The notes under the pieces: model-generated
What the model was told of the DNA's origin: nothing
Databases searched by the model: none
What the model saw: the letters and a program-made list of their open reading frames with translations, nothing else
In this document: positions 50,721-59,699 of the stretch, in pieces
Layout: every line of letters starts with the position of its first letter
How positions within the stretch are numbered: the first letter of the stretch is position 1
Translations under genes and position numbers: made by a program
DNA from: JAPUME01 sp027294185
Lineage (GTDB): Bacteria; Acidobacteriota; Terriglobia; UBA7540; JAPUME01
DNA length: 64,000 bases
Direction: 5' to 3'
Assembly (NCBI GenBank): GCA_963555835.3
Contig: CAUVWZ020000002.1
Location: forward strand, 248,001-312,000

Positions 50721-51119
50721 CTATACACGGCGCCGTTTGGGCGGCCGACAGCCGTTGTGGGGAACCCGTGTAACATCCGTTATGGACCGAACTTCCAACC
50801 CAGCCGCCGCCAGGGCGCGGACGGCCGATTCACGACCCGACCCGGGCCCTTTCACCCGGACATGGACGGTGCGCATTCCGTGGTCCCGGGCCGTATGGGC
50901 CGCGCGAGACGACGCCTGCTGCGCCGCGAACGGTGTCCCCTTGCGTGAACCGCGGAATCCCATCGAACCCGAGCTCGACCAGCAGAGCGTGTTGCCGTTC
51001 ATATCGGCGATACTGATCATGGTGTTGTTGAAGGTGGCCTGGATATAGACGATTCCTTGCGGCACAACGCGCCGCTCCTTTTTCCGCCCGCCTTTTTTCT
51101 TTCCTGCCGGTTTTGCCAT
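50721..51119 (-). CDS. rpsK: 30S ribosomal protein S11
   Basis: 132 residues. GIVYIQATFNNTMISIADMN, KGTPFAAQQASSRAAHTARD and the C-terminal RSITDVTRVPHNGCRPPKRR are diagnostic. Forms part of the mRNA path on the 30S platform. Between rpsM and rpsD. Confidence 0.97.
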   Translation of the reverse strand: MAKPAGKKKGGRKKERRVVPQGIVYIQATFNNTMISIADMNGNTLCWSSSGSMGFRGSRKGTPFAAQQASSRAAHTARDHGMRTVHVRVKGPGSGRESAVRALAAAGLEVRSITDVTRVPHNGCRPPKRRRV

Positions 51120-51182
51120 GAGTCGTGTCCCCTCCCGGCGCAGGCTTGAAGCATCTCCTTCGCCCGGGAGTTCCTCTCTTCG

Positions 51183-51569
51183 TTATGTCTTGGCCATAGC
51201 CCGTTTCTTGTTCGCCACCGCTCCGCGCCGCGGCCCCTTGCGGGTGCGGGCGTTGGTGTGTGTGCGTTGCCCCCGCGCAGGAAGTCCTCGCCGGTGGCGG
51301 AATCCTCGATAAGAGCCGATTTCAATCAGGTGGCGGATGTTTGTGGCGACTTCCTGTCGCAGATCGCCTTCGACGGCGCCTTCTTCCTCAATGATCCGCC
51401 GGATGTGAGTGATCTCGTCATCGGTGAGATTTTTCACCTTCTGCGCCGGATCCACACCTGCGCGATGCAGAATGGATAAAGATCGGGTTCTTCCGATTCC
51501 GTAGATGTAGGTCAGGCCAATCTCCACGCGCTTCGAGGTGGGTAAATCAACTCCGACAATTCTTGCCAT
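51183..51569 (-). CDS. rpsM: 30S ribosomal protein S13
   Basis: 128 residues. ARIVGVDLPTSKRVEIGLTY, IYGIGRTRSLSIL, and the C-terminal YRGFRHRRGLPARGQRTHTN and ARTRKGPRR are standard. Sits at the 30S head and contacts L5 and P-site tRNA. Confidence 0.97.
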   Translation of the reverse strand: MARIVGVDLPTSKRVEIGLTYIYGIGRTRSLSILHRAGVDPAQKVKNLTDDEITHIRRIIEEEGAVEGDLRQEVATNIRHLIEIGSYRGFRHRRGLPARGQRTHTNARTRKGPRRGAVANKKRAMAKT

Positions 51570-51629
51570 AGATCACCTCATTTCCTCTTCCCTCGGGTCC
51601 ACTCTGTAATGGGCTGAGCCGGCTGCGGC

Positions 51630-51743
51630 CTAGCCTTGCCTCTGTTTGTGTTTCGGATTGACGCAGATCACGCGGACTACGCCGCGCCTGCGAACAATCT
51701 TACACTTTTCACATATTTTTTTTACTGCTGCCCGTACTTTCAA
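51630..51743 (-). CDS. rpmJ: 50S ribosomal protein L36
   Basis: 37 residues, too short for common ORF lists. TTG 51743 follows CGGAG (seven-base spacing) and encodes MKVRAAVKKICEKCKIVRRR then GVVRVICVNPKHKQRQG, TAG at 51630-51632. It has the C-x2-C...C...H zinc site. Located between infA and rpsM as expected. Confidence 0.93.
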   Translation of the reverse strand: MKVRAAVKKICEKCKIVRRRGVVRVICVNPKHKQRQG

Positions 51744-51767
51744 AAGTTCTACTCCGATCTGCTCCGG

Positions 51768-51986
51768 TTACTTGTACCGGTAAACGATCCGGCCTCGTGT
51801 CAAATCGTAAGGAGAGAGCTCAACCGCCACTTTGTCGCCCGGCAGGATTCTTATAAAGTTCCTCCGCATCTTTCCGGAGATGTGAGCCAGTACGCGGTGT
51901 TTGTTGTCGAGCTCAACTCGAAACATCGCATTCGGCAGTGTTTCGACGACCGTAGCCATTACCTCGATGGCATCTTCCTTACTCAT
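51768..51986 (-). CDS. infA: Translation initiation factor IF-1
   Basis: 72 residues, exact family length: one OB-fold, with EDAIEVMATVVETLPNAMFR, HRVLAHISGKMRRNFIRILP and GDKVAVELSPYDLTRGRI. Binds the 30S A site during initiation. Confidence 0.97.
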   Translation of the reverse strand: MSKEDAIEVMATVVETLPNAMFRVELDNKHRVLAHISGKMRRNFIRILPGDKVAVELSPYDLTRGRIVYRYK

Positions 51987-52038
51987 TCACTCCTTCTTGC
52001 TCCAACAGCGGCGGAGGGGCGGGCCTGATCGCCCTCAA

Positions 52039-52806
52039 CTAAGAATGATTCGGCGAATGATTCAGCGCCGTGAGAATCTCGGGGCCTTGAGCCGTTACGG
52101 CCACCATATGCTCAAAGTGCGCTGAGAATCCACCATCCGCCGTCACGGCGGTCCAATGGTCCGAAAGAATTCTGACGGCACTCGTCCCCTGGTTTACCAT
52201 CGGTTCAATTGCAAAGACCATGCCTTCGCGAAGAACGGGCCCGCGGCCGGGGGTGCCGAAGTTGGGGATTTGCGGATCCTCATGCAATTGAGTTCCAATT
52301 CCGTGACCCACAAATTCTCGGACCACGGAAAAGCCATTCCGCTCGGCGTGCTGCTGGACCGTCGAGGAAATGTCTCCCAGCCGGTTTCCCGGGCGAACCT
52401 TGTCGACGGCCAAATTCAAAGACTCCTCAGTGACCTTCAACAGTTTTTGAACCGGCTCGGGGATGTTCCCCACCGGAATCGTAAGGGCCGAATCACCATA
52501 GTATCCATCGATGACCACGCCTAAATCCAGACTTACGATGTCCCCTTCCTGGAACTGTCGCGAGGAGGGGATTCCGTGGATGATCTGCTCGTTGATTGAT
52601 ACACACGAACAATTCGGATATCCCCGGTATCCCTTGAATGCCGGAATTCCCCCGGCCTCTCGGATGCGTTTCTCGGCAACTCCTTCGAGTTCCAGTGCCG
52701 TAACTCCGGGTTTTATCATACCACCGAGCTCGGTGAGGATTTCGCGGACCACTCGCCCGCTACGCCGCATCTTCTCAATTTCGTCCCGTGTCCTGCAATG
52801 AATCAT
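52039..52806 (-). CDS. map: Methionine aminopeptidase, type I
   Basis: 255 residues. It removes the initiator Met from new proteins. Metal ligands lie in VSLDLGVVIDGYYGDSALTI (Asp, Asp), FVGHGIGTQLHEDPQIPNFG (His), FAIEPMV (Glu) and SAHFEHMVAVT (Glu). ATG 52806 overlaps the adk stop by four bases, coupling them. Confidence 0.95.
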   Translation of the reverse strand: MIHCRTRDEIEKMRRSGRVVREILTELGGMIKPGVTALELEGVAEKRIREAGGIPAFKGYRGYPNCSCVSINEQIIHGIPSSRQFQEGDIVSLDLGVVIDGYYGDSALTIPVGNIPEPVQKLLKVTEESLNLAVDKVRPGNRLGDISSTVQQHAERNGFSVVREFVGHGIGTQLHEDPQIPNFGTPGRGPVLREGMVFAIEPMVNQGTSAVRILSDHWTAVTADGGFSAHFEHMVAVTAQGPEILTALNHSPNHS

Positions 52807-53486
52807 GCCGTTTTCACGATGCCGTAAAGGTTTTCGGTCACCTGAATCGAGTCCTGGTTTGCGTCGATATTGTGGAGCAGCTTCTGCCCGCGATAGTGCT
52901 CGATCAAAGGGTACGTCAGCTCTCGATAAGCGCGCTGGCGCTTTCGAGATGCCTCCACAGTATCATCGCTTCGCTGCTGGAGTTCTCCTCCGTCACGGTC
53001 ACAGATTCCATCGCGGCGCGGAAGATTGAAATAAATATTGTAAATCTCCCCACAGGTCGAACAGGTGCGGCGGCCCGTCAGCCGCTTTACCAGGATATCT
53101 TCATTCACTTGCAGATTCATCACGTGAATGCAGGCGCTGTTGCCGGTCTGCAGCACCTTGTCGATTCTTCTCGCCTGGGCGAGTGTTCGCGGAAAACCGT
53201 CCAGGATAAAGCCTTGAGAACAATCCGGTGCCTGAATCCTTTCCTCCACCAATCCGCAGACAATGTCGTCGGAGACCAGTTCGCCCGCTTCCATCTGGGG
53301 CTGGACTGCGAGTCCGAGCGGTGTCTGCTTCCTATTCTTAGTCGCTTCCCGGAGAATATCCCCCGTTGAAATCTGTGGGACGGATAACCGTTCCGCCATA
53401 CGGCGCGCCTGGGTTCCTTTCCCCGAGCCCGGAGGGCCCAGAAAAATCACTGCCAGACGACCTCCTTGATACTCTTCCCGGCCCAT
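52803..53486 (-). CDS. adk: Adenylate kinase
   Basis: 227 residues, long type. P-loop FLGPPGSGKGTQARRM, AMP-binding region ISTGDILRE and DGFPRTLAQARRID. The LID carries CSTCGEIYN and ICDRDGGEL, a Cys3-Asp-type zinc site. Equilibrates ATP, ADP and AMP. Between secY and map. Confidence 0.96.
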   Translation of the reverse strand: MGREEYQGGRLAVIFLGPPGSGKGTQARRMAERLSVPQISTGDILREATKNRKQTPLGLAVQPQMEAGELVSDDIVCGLVEERIQAPDCSQGFILDGFPRTLAQARRIDKVLQTGNSACIHVMNLQVNEDILVKRLTGRRTCSTCGEIYNIYFNLPRRDGICDRDGGELQQRSDDTVEASRKRQRAYRELTYPLIEHYRGQKLLHNIDANQDSIQVTENLYGIVKTA

Positions 53487-53489
53487 CGC

Positions 53490-54878
53490 TTAATAGCCAG
53501 CCCTTCGGCCTCGCACTCTGCCTTTCTTGAGGAAGCCTTCGTAGTGGCGCATGACCATATGGGCTTCGACCTGATGAACCGTATCCATGGCGACACCCAC
53601 GACGATGAGCAGCGAGGTGCCTCCGAAATAGAACTGTACGTCCAAACCGTGCAAGAACCAGTATGGCATATTCGATTCGAACCACGGGCCTCCCATCCAG
53701 GCGGGGAAACGATGAAGCCGCAAGCCGGCCATCATCAGGTCGGGAAGCCAGGCGACAAAGGCGAGGTAAAGGCCGCCAACCCATGTGATTCGAGTCAGGA
53801 CGAAATCGAGATACTCTGAGGTGCGTTTCCCGGCACGGATGCCTGGAATGAATCCACCCTGCTTGCGGATGTTGTCGGCGACCTCGTCGGGGTTATAAAC
53901 AATGGACAGATAAAAGTGTGCGAACATGACGATCAACGACAGGTAAAAGAGCGAATAGAGAGGGTCTCCCCACTCCAGCAGGTAGGTGCGCAAAAAGGTT
54001 TGGAGTGTCTCTGCATCCACGAAAAGCGCTAGCGTCTGGGGAAAAGTCAGAATCGATACGGCGAAAATGATGGGCATCACACCCGCGCTGTTTACCCGCA
54101 GGGGAAGGTGAGTGGAGACACCGCCCATGACCTTGCGCCCGACGACGCGCTTCGCATATTGGATTGGGATACGTCGTTCGCCTCGCTCCACAAAAACAAT
54201 GAAAGCAATCACGCTGACCATCAGGACCAGCAAAAGGAGCAGAACCGCAATGCTCCAGACCCGGGTTACGAAAACCTTGCTGTAGAGCTCTGAGATCGCG
54301 GAGGGCAGGCCGACGATGATTCCTGCAAAGATCAAAAGCGACATCCCGTTCCCGATGCCCCGGGCGGTGATCTGTTCGCCCAGCCACATGATGAAAAGCG
54401 CTCCTGCGGCCAGCGTAAGAACGGTTATCAGTATGAATTGCGGCCCCGGGTCACTGACTAAATTCGGTTGACGGTTCAGCGTAATCGCCACACCCAGACC
54501 CTGAAAGGTGCTGAGTCCTACCGTCAGGTAGCGCGTGTACCGCGTGATGACGCGCCGTCCCAGCTCCCCCTCCTTCTGCAGTTTGGCCAGGGTGGGGGAG
54601 ACCACCGTCAGCAGTTGCAGTACGATGGAAGCCGTGATGTAGGGCATGATTCCCAGCGCAAATACAGTGAGCCGCTGCATGCTGCCGCCCGAAAAAATCG
54701 CCATCAACCCGAAAATCGAACCGCCGAGTTCACGAACCGCTTCCTCAAAGGCGTCTGCGTTGATTCCCGGAGTGGGAATGAACGCCCCCAGCCGGTAGAT
54801 GGCCAGCATGCTGAGCGTGAACAGGACTCTATTCCGCAGCTCGGGGATTTCCGCGATGTTTTTAAGGGAGCCGATCAT
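53490..54878 (-). CDS. secY: Protein translocase subunit SecY
   Basis: 462 residues with ten membrane helices. RVLFTLSMLAIYRLGAFIPT, LGIMPYITASIVLQLL, ITARGIGNGMSLLIFAGI, RRIPIQYAKRVVGRKVMGG and IPGIRAGKRTSEYLDFVLTR are diagnostic. It forms the protein-conducting channel with SecE and SecG. ATG 54878 overlaps the rplO stop. Confidence 0.97.
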   Translation of the reverse strand: MIGSLKNIAEIPELRNRVLFTLSMLAIYRLGAFIPTPGINADAFEEAVRELGGSIFGLMAIFSGGSMQRLTVFALGIMPYITASIVLQLLTVVSPTLAKLQKEGELGRRVITRYTRYLTVGLSTFQGLGVAITLNRQPNLVSDPGPQFILITVLTLAAGALFIMWLGEQITARGIGNGMSLLIFAGIIVGLPSAISELYSKVFVTRVWSIAVLLLLLVLMVSVIAFIVFVERGERRIPIQYAKRVVGRKVMGGVSTHLPLRVNSAGVMPIIFAVSILTFPQTLALFVDAETLQTFLRTYLLEWGDPLYSLFYLSLIVMFAHFYLSIVYNPDEVADNIRKQGGFIPGIRAGKRTSEYLDFVLTRITWVGGLYLAFVAWLPDLMMAGLRLHRFPAWMGGPWFESNMPYWFLHGLDVQFYFGGTSLLIVVGVAMDTVHQVEAHMVMRHYEGFLKKGRVRGRRAGY

Positions 54879-55339
54879 GGAGACAAGACCACAAACTTTC
54901 CGCCGGCCTTTTGAATCTTCGTCTGGGCGGATTGGGAGAAGGCGTGAGCATGAATCTCAAGGGGAAGCTTTATTTCGCCCACACCCAGAATCTTTATATT
55001 CTCGGTCGGTTTCTTTATGAGCCCTTTGTTGGCCAGAGTTTCCGGGGTTACTTTATCTTCGCGCTGGAAGGCTTTCAAATCCCGGAGGTTTACGATAGCG
55101 ACGACCTTCTTGAATATATTAGTAAAGCCACGCTTGGGAACCCGACGGTAGAGAGGCATCTGGCCGCCCTCAAAGCCGCGTCGGATGCTCGAACCGGTAC
55201 GGGATTTCTGGCCTTTGTGGCCACGGGTAGCCGTCTTGCCGTGCCCCGAACCCATACCGAAGCCGACTCTCTTCCGGTTCTTCCGGGCTCCGCGGGGAGC
55301 GGACAGGTTGCCGAGATGTATTTTTTTCTGTTCGCTCAT
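54875..55339 (-). CDS. rplO: 50S ribosomal protein L15
   Basis: 154 residues. IHLGNLSAPRGARKNRKRVG, FGMGSGHGKTATRGHKGQKS and RRGFEGGQMPLYRRVPKRGF are family marks. Overlaps both rpmD and secY by four bases. Confidence 0.97.
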   Translation of the reverse strand: MSEQKKIHLGNLSAPRGARKNRKRVGFGMGSGHGKTATRGHKGQKSRTGSSIRRGFEGGQMPLYRRVPKRGFTNIFKKVVAIVNLRDLKAFQREDKVTPETLANKGLIKKPTENIKILGVGEIKLPLEIHAHAFSQSAQTKIQKAGGKFVVLSP

Positions 55340-55842
55340 CTCTTCTTTTTCTTCTCCGTGGTCTTGGGACGCTTCTTGGTTTTCTCCGCCGGTTTATCCG
55401 CCGAGGCAGCGGCCTTCTTGACGGGTTCCGCGGCCCGCTTCGGTGATTCAGCCTTCTTGGGCTTTGCGGTGGCAGCGGCCTTCTTTACCGGGGCTTTCTT
55501 TTCCGCTGCAACCGCTGCCTGTGCCGGAGCTTTTTTCGGCTCAGCCGGAGTCTGTTTAGCCGGCGGTTTGGCGGCGGCTTTGGTTCGAGCCTTCCCGCGA
55601 GGGAGAACAGTGTATTCCGGCACTGCTGCAAACGGGTCAGCCGCCGCAGGGGGCACGATCTCAACCAAGTGTCCGACCTTGATGATCATGCCACGAATCT
55701 GCGGAGTGTCGGGACGCTCCACAACCTGACGGAGCCTGCGAAACCCGAGACCCTGGATCACCTTTCCCTGTTGGGAGGAATATCCGATGGCGCTTCGCAC
55801 CCACTGAATTCGCAATGAAGATGTTTTCGCTCCGCGCGGCAC
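55336..55842 (-). CDS. rpmD: 50S ribosomal protein L30 with a long basic C-terminal tail
   Basis: 168 residues; L30 is usually about 60. Residues 8-63 are the L30 fold (LRIQWVRSAIGYSSQQGKVI, GLGFRRLRQVVERPDTPQIR and GMIIKVGHLVEIV). Residues 64-168 are low complexity, rich in Lys, Ala, Pro and Glu (for example KKAPVKKAAATAKPKKAESP), like histone-H1-type tails. The start is GTG 55842 with AAGGAGG. The frame is intact through to an overlap with rplO, so the tail is a genuine part of the gene. Confidence 0.9.
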   Translation of the reverse strand: MPRGAKTSSLRIQWVRSAIGYSSQQGKVIQGLGFRRLRQVVERPDTPQIRGMIIKVGHLVEIVPPAAADPFAAVPEYTVLPRGKARTKAAAKPPAKQTPAEPKKAPAQAAVAAEKKAPVKKAAATAKPKKAESPKRAAEPVKKAAASADKPAEKTKKRPKTTEKKKKR

Positions 55843-55852
55843 CGCTCCTCCT

Positions 55853-56368
55853 TTAGAGCTCGTGAACTTCTTTTCCTCGGGACTGAGCCACCTCTTCGGC
55901 GCTGCGCAGATTCTGGAGCCCGTCGAAGGTGGCTCTCACGACATTATGAGGATTCGTTGTTCCCAGAGACTTCGTCAGCACATTCTGGATTCCAATCGCC
56001 TGAATTACGATACGGACCGGGCCTCCGGCGATGATGCCGGTTCCTTCGGCTGCCGGTTTGAGAAGAACTCTGCCGGCGCCGAACCGTCCCACCACGAGAT
56101 GCGGAATCGTGGTAGCCGTAAGGTTGGCTTTGAGCAGGTTCTTCTTGGCGGCTTCGATCCCTTTGCGGATGGCGATCGGAACCTCACGAGCTTTCCCGAC
56201 TCCATAACCGGCCGATCCGGCCCCATCGCCTACAACCACCAGGGCCGAGAAGCTCAGATTCTTACCGCCCTTCACCACCTTGGTGACGCGGTTGATGGAA
56301 ACGACAAAATCCTTAAGTGGATCATCACTTTCCTGCCGGTATGACGAACGACGTTGCCGGATTGCCAA
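55853..56368 (-). CDS. rpsE: 30S ribosomal protein S5
   Basis: 171 residues. VSINRVTKVVKGGKNLSFSA, VVVGDGAGSAGYGVGKAREV and NVLTKSLGTTNPHNVVRATF are standard. Contributes to decoding accuracy and the 30S helicase site. Confidence 0.97.
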   Translation of the reverse strand: MAIRQRRSSYRQESDDPLKDFVVSINRVTKVVKGGKNLSFSALVVVGDGAGSAGYGVGKAREVPIAIRKGIEAAKKNLLKANLTATTIPHLVVGRFGAGRVLLKPAAEGTGIIAGGPVRIVIQAIGIQNVLTKSLGTTNPHNVVRATFDGLQNLRSAEEVAQSRGKEVHEL

Positions 56369-56386
56369 GTGATTCTTTTCCCTTCT

Positions 56387-56755
56387 TTAGAATTTCAGTC
56401 CGCCTTCTCTTGCGGCGGCGGCAAAAGCCTTGACTCGACCGTGGTAGGCATAGCCTCCCCGGTCAAACACAACCTGGTGGATTCCTTTGCTCAGGCAGCG
56501 TTCTGCCAGCGCCTGACCGACGACCTTGGCGGCCGGTATATTGTTGCCGCGTTTCACCTTGTCGCGAATTTCGCGGTCCAGTGAGGAGGCGGAAGCCAGT
56601 GTGCGCCCTGTGCTGTCCTCGATCACCTGGGCGTAGACGTGTTTTCCCGACCGAAAAATGACCAGCCGGAGCCGCCGGCCCTCACGCAGAATCCGGTAGC
56701 GAATCCTGCGATGGATCTTTTTCCGAGCCTTATTGCGGGGAACGACGTTCTGCAT
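56387..56755 (-). CDS. rplR: 50S ribosomal protein L18
   Basis: 122 residues. LRLVIFRSGKHVYAQVIEDS, VGQALAERCLSKGIHQVVFD and RGGYAYHGRVKAFAAAAREG fit L18, which binds 5S rRNA with L5. Confidence 0.97.
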   Translation of the reverse strand: MQNVVPRNKARKKIHRRIRYRILREGRRLRLVIFRSGKHVYAQVIEDSTGRTLASASSLDREIRDKVKRGNNIPAAKVVGQALAERCLSKGIHQVVFDRGGYAYHGRVKAFAAAAREGGLKF

Positions 56756-56807
56756 TGCTCTCGATACTCTTTTCCGGCGGCGAGTATTCCGGGTTCATTC
56801 CGGCGCG

Positions 56808-57353
56808 CTACTTGGTCACGCCTCCCACACCCGCTTTACCGACTTTCTTTCTCAAACGCTCGCCCGCGTACCGGATTCCTTTGTTCTTGTACGGATCCGG
56901 AGGCCGCAGGGCGCGAATGTTGGCGGCCACCTGGCCGACCTTCTGTTTTTCCGTGCTGGTCACAACGATTCGGGTCTGCTTTTCCACGGTGATCGAGACG
57001 CCCTCGGGGATCGGAAACTCGATGGGGTGGGAAAACCCCAGCGCGAAGACCAGATTCGTCCCTTTCAATTCTGCTCGGTAGCCGATTCCAACGATTTCCA
57101 GCTCGCGCTTGAAGCCTTCGGTTACGCCGATAATGGAATTTGCCACCAGCGTTCGGGCCAATCCGTGGAGCGCAGCTTGCAGGTCGTTATCCCGTTTCGT
57201 CAGGAGCTGTTTGTCGGCAACTTCGACCCGAATGCCCTCCGGCAAATCGGTCCGAAGCCTTCCCTTGGGTCCTTCGACCAGGACGGCGGCGCCTTCAATC
57301 CTTACCTTTACATTCGCCGGAACGGGGATCGGTTTTTCGCCCACTCGTGACAT
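56808..57353 (-). CDS. rplF: 50S ribosomal protein L6
   Basis: 181 residues. MSRVGEKPIPVPANVKVRIE, VEGPKGRL, GVTEGFKRELEIVGIGYRAE and GFSHPIEFPIPEG are diagnostic; near the factor-binding centre of the 50S. Confidence 0.97.
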   Translation of the reverse strand: MSRVGEKPIPVPANVKVRIEGAAVLVEGPKGRLRTDLPEGIRVEVADKQLLTKRDNDLQAALHGLARTLVANSIIGVTEGFKRELEIVGIGYRAELKGTNLVFALGFSHPIEFPIPEGVSITVEKQTRIVVTSTEKQKVGQVAANIRALRPPDPYKNKGIRYAGERLRKKVGKAGVGGVTK

Positions 57354-57365
57354 AGAAAACCTTGC

Positions 57366-57767
57366 CTACCAGATATTACAGAGCACTTCGCCGCCCACGC
57401 CGGCCTTCCGGGCGGATCGGCCTGTCATGACCCCTTGCGGAGTCGTCAGGATATTCGTGCCGAGGCCGCCCAGGACTCTCCCGATCTCGCGGCGCGAGGT
57501 ATAGACGCGGCGGCCGGGCCGGGAAACCCGCTCCAGATGGCTGATGACATTCTTGCCCTCGCGCTTGTACTTCAGAAAGATGCGAAGGTTTTTCTTCCCG
57601 CCCTCCTCGAGCACTTTGAAGTTGGAGATATAGCCCTCATCTTTGAGGATACGGGCGATCTCTGCTTTGAGCTTTGAGCTGGGCATGTCCACACGCGGAT
57701 GCCGCGCTTGGATTCCATTGCGGATCCGGGTCAGAAGGTCGGCCACGGGGTCGCTAATAACAGCCAT
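57366..57767 (-). CDS. rpsH: 30S ribosomal protein S8
   Basis: 133 residues. DPVADLLTRIRNGIQARHPR, ILKDEGYISNFKV and GLGTNILTTPQGVMTGRSAR. Binds the centre of 16S rRNA; in several bacteria it represses its own operon. Confidence 0.97.
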   Translation of the reverse strand: MAVISDPVADLLTRIRNGIQARHPRVDMPSSKLKAEIARILKDEGYISNFKVLEEGGKKNLRIFLKYKREGKNVISHLERVSRPGRRVYTSRREIGRVLGGLGTNILTTPQGVMTGRSARKAGVGGEVLCNIW

Positions 57768-57865
57768 AGGTGCCTGTACCTCTTAATCGATTCCTTGATC
57801 GGATTTTCTGATTCCTTCTCTCCTGCGATCCTCGGGGAGGGAAGGGAAAGATGTCCCGTTTATGC

Positions 57866-58051
57866 TCACCAACTGGACTTGGTCACTCCCGGAATTTCTC
57901 CCTGCAGAGCCAACTGGCGGAAACAGAGCCGGCAGAGCTGAAACTTGCGCATATATCCTCGCGGGCGCCCGCACAACCGGCAGCGGTTCCGTTGCCGCAC
58001 CTTGAATTGCGGCTTTTTCAGGCTCTTAGCAATCATGCAGGATTTCGCCAT
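57866..58051 (-). CDS. rpsN: 30S ribosomal protein S14, type Z (zinc form)
   Basis: 61 residues, the short zinc-binding form. The zinc cysteines are in CRLCGRPRGYMRKFQLCRLC. MAKSCMIAKSLKKPQFKVRQ is the N-terminus. Confidence 0.96.
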   Translation of the reverse strand: MAKSCMIAKSLKKPQFKVRQRNRCRLCGRPRGYMRKFQLCRLCFRQLALQGEIPGVTKSSW

Positions 58052-58072
58052 ACCACCCTCTTTCAGAAGTTA

Positions 58073-58702
58073 TCAGCCTTCGGCCTGATCGCCGCCCTTT
58101 GCGCCATCACCCGCCGGGTTGTCGACGGTTAAGCTTTCCGTCGTCGCGCGCCGGCCACCCTCGCCGCGGAAGGGCATTCCCAGATGCTGAAGGAGGGAAA
58201 GCCCTTCGGCGTCGGTCTTGGCGTCGGTGACGATGCAGATATTCATTCCCTTCAGCCGGTCCACTTCGGAGTAATCAACTTCGGGGAAAATAATCTGGTC
58301 ACGCAGCCCCAGGGTGTAATTACCCCGTCCATCGAATGCCCGCGTCGACAATCCTCGAAAGTCCCTTACGCGAGGAAGGGCGATATTGACCAGGCGGTCC
58401 AGGAATTCGTACATCGTCTCGCCGCGCAAGGTGACCATGGCCCCAATCGGCATTCCCTTGCGGATTTTGAAGTTGGCGAGGGACTTACGGGCGCGAGTGA
58501 TCACGGGCCGCTGGCCGGTGATTCGCCCCAGCTCGCTCAGCGAGGAATCCAGAATCTTGGAGTTCTGCACCGCCTCACCCAGCCCCATGTTCAAAACAAT
58601 CTTTCGCAGGCGCGGGACAGCCATCAGGTTCTTGTACCCTTTCTCTTTCACCAGCCGGGTCACGACCTGTTCTTTGTAATGTCCTTTGAGTCTTGCTGCC
58701 AT
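58073..58702 (-). CDS. rplE: 50S ribosomal protein L5
   Basis: 209 residues against a usual 179. NLMAVPRLRKIVLNMGLGEA, QRPVITRARKSLANFKIRKG and GRGNYTLGLRDQIIFPEVDY are standard. The last ~30 residues (ESLTVDNPAGDGAKGGDQAEG region) are extra. Confidence 0.96.
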   Translation of the reverse strand: MAARLKGHYKEQVVTRLVKEKGYKNLMAVPRLRKIVLNMGLGEAVQNSKILDSSLSELGRITGQRPVITRARKSLANFKIRKGMPIGAMVTLRGETMYEFLDRLVNIALPRVRDFRGLSTRAFDGRGNYTLGLRDQIIFPEVDYSEVDRLKGMNICIVTDAKTDAEGLSLLQHLGMPFRGEGGRRATTESLTVDNPAGDGAKGGDQAEG

Positions 58703-58731
58703 CCATCCTCTTTTTCGATCGATTCCGCCAA

Positions 58732-59061
58732 CTATTTATCGATTACGGTTTCACACTTTGCACAGATTCGAACTTTTTTTCCTCCGGCTTTTTCGCGAAT
58801 CTGGATGCGGGTGGGTCCGCATTCGGTGCAGATCAACGCCACATTGGAGACGTGGATCGGAGATTCCTTCTCCAAAATCCCTCCTCGAATCTGCCGCGAT
58901 GGGTCGGGCCGCGTGTGGCGCTTCACCATGTTCACCTGCTCAACCAGGACACGGCTTTTTTCGGGATACACGGTCAGGATTCGCCCCACCTTGCCTTTAT
59001 CCCGGCCGGCGGTCACCTGTACCTGGTCATTTTTTCGAAGGCGGAGCTTGAGCGCCATCAA
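58732..59061 (-). CDS. rplX: 50S ribosomal protein L24
   Basis: 109 residues. KOW-type KNDQVQVTAGRDKGKVGRIL. Near the end CTECGPTRI and CAKCETVID give a four-Cys zinc-like ribbon. Overlaps rplN by four bases. Confidence 0.96.
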   Translation of the reverse strand: MMALKLRLRKNDQVQVTAGRDKGKVGRILTVYPEKSRVLVEQVNMVKRHTRPDPSRQIRGGILEKESPIHVSNVALICTECGPTRIQIREKAGGKKVRICAKCETVIDK

Positions 59062-59426
59062 ATGACCTCCGGGGCCAGGGAAACGATCTTCATAAACTTC
59101 TTCTCGCGTAATTCACGGGCGACCGGCCCGAAGACACGCGTCCCAACCGGCTCGCCGGTGTCGGTGATCAGCACGGCGGCATTCTCGTCAAAGCGGATAT
59201 AGGTTCCGTCCCGGCGCCGATGTTCCTTCCGCATCCGCACAATGACGGCCTTGACGACCGTTCCTTTTGGAACCTGGCTCTCAGGAACCGCTTCCTTGAC
59301 CGATGCGGTTACCACCTGGCCGAGGCCGGCCTTTTTGCCGACGTCTCCCCCCAGAGGGAGGATGCATTGCAGGCGTTTTGCGCCGGAATTATCGGCGACT
59401 TCCAGCATGGTCCGCATCCCGATCAT
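59058..59426 (-). CDS. rplN: 50S ribosomal protein L14
   Basis: 122 residues. MLEVADNSGAKRLQCILPLG, VKAVIVRMRKEHRRRDGTYI and TRVFGPVARELREKKFMKIV. Forms an intersubunit bridge. Confidence 0.97.
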   Translation of the reverse strand: MIGMRTMLEVADNSGAKRLQCILPLGGDVGKKAGLGQVVTASVKEAVPESQVPKGTVVKAVIVRMRKEHRRRDGTYIRFDENAAVLITDTGEPVGTRVFGPVARELREKKFMKIVSLAPEVI

Positions 59427-59429
59427 GGT

Positions 59430-59699
59430 TTAGGCTTTCCCTTTCTCGGCGCCCTTATTCGAAAGGATTTCCACGACGCGCCAGCGTTTGAGGCGGCTCA
59501 AAGGGCGGGTTTCCTGGATTCGCACCTTATCGCCGGTCGAACAGCGGTTCTGTTCGTCGTGCGCATGAAACTTCGAAGTTTTCGTGACATACCTCTTGTA
59601 CAGAGGGTGCTTGACTCGACGCACGACCTTCACGACCACGGTCTTCTGCATCCGATTGCTGATGACCACCCCGGTTTTTTCTTGTCTCCTACCCGGCAT
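59430..59699 (-). CDS. rpsQ: 30S ribosomal protein S17
   Basis: 89 residues from ATG 59699 (MPGRRQEKTGVVISNRMQKT); a longer frame to 59765 lies within rpmC. VVVKVVRRVKHPLYKRYVTK and ETRPLSRLKRWRVVEIL fit. Overlaps rpmC by 11 bases. Confidence 0.96.
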   Translation of the reverse strand: MPGRRQEKTGVVISNRMQKTVVVKVVRRVKHPLYKRYVTKTSKFHAHDEQNRCSTGDKVRIQETRPLSRLKRWRVVEILSNKGAEKGKA

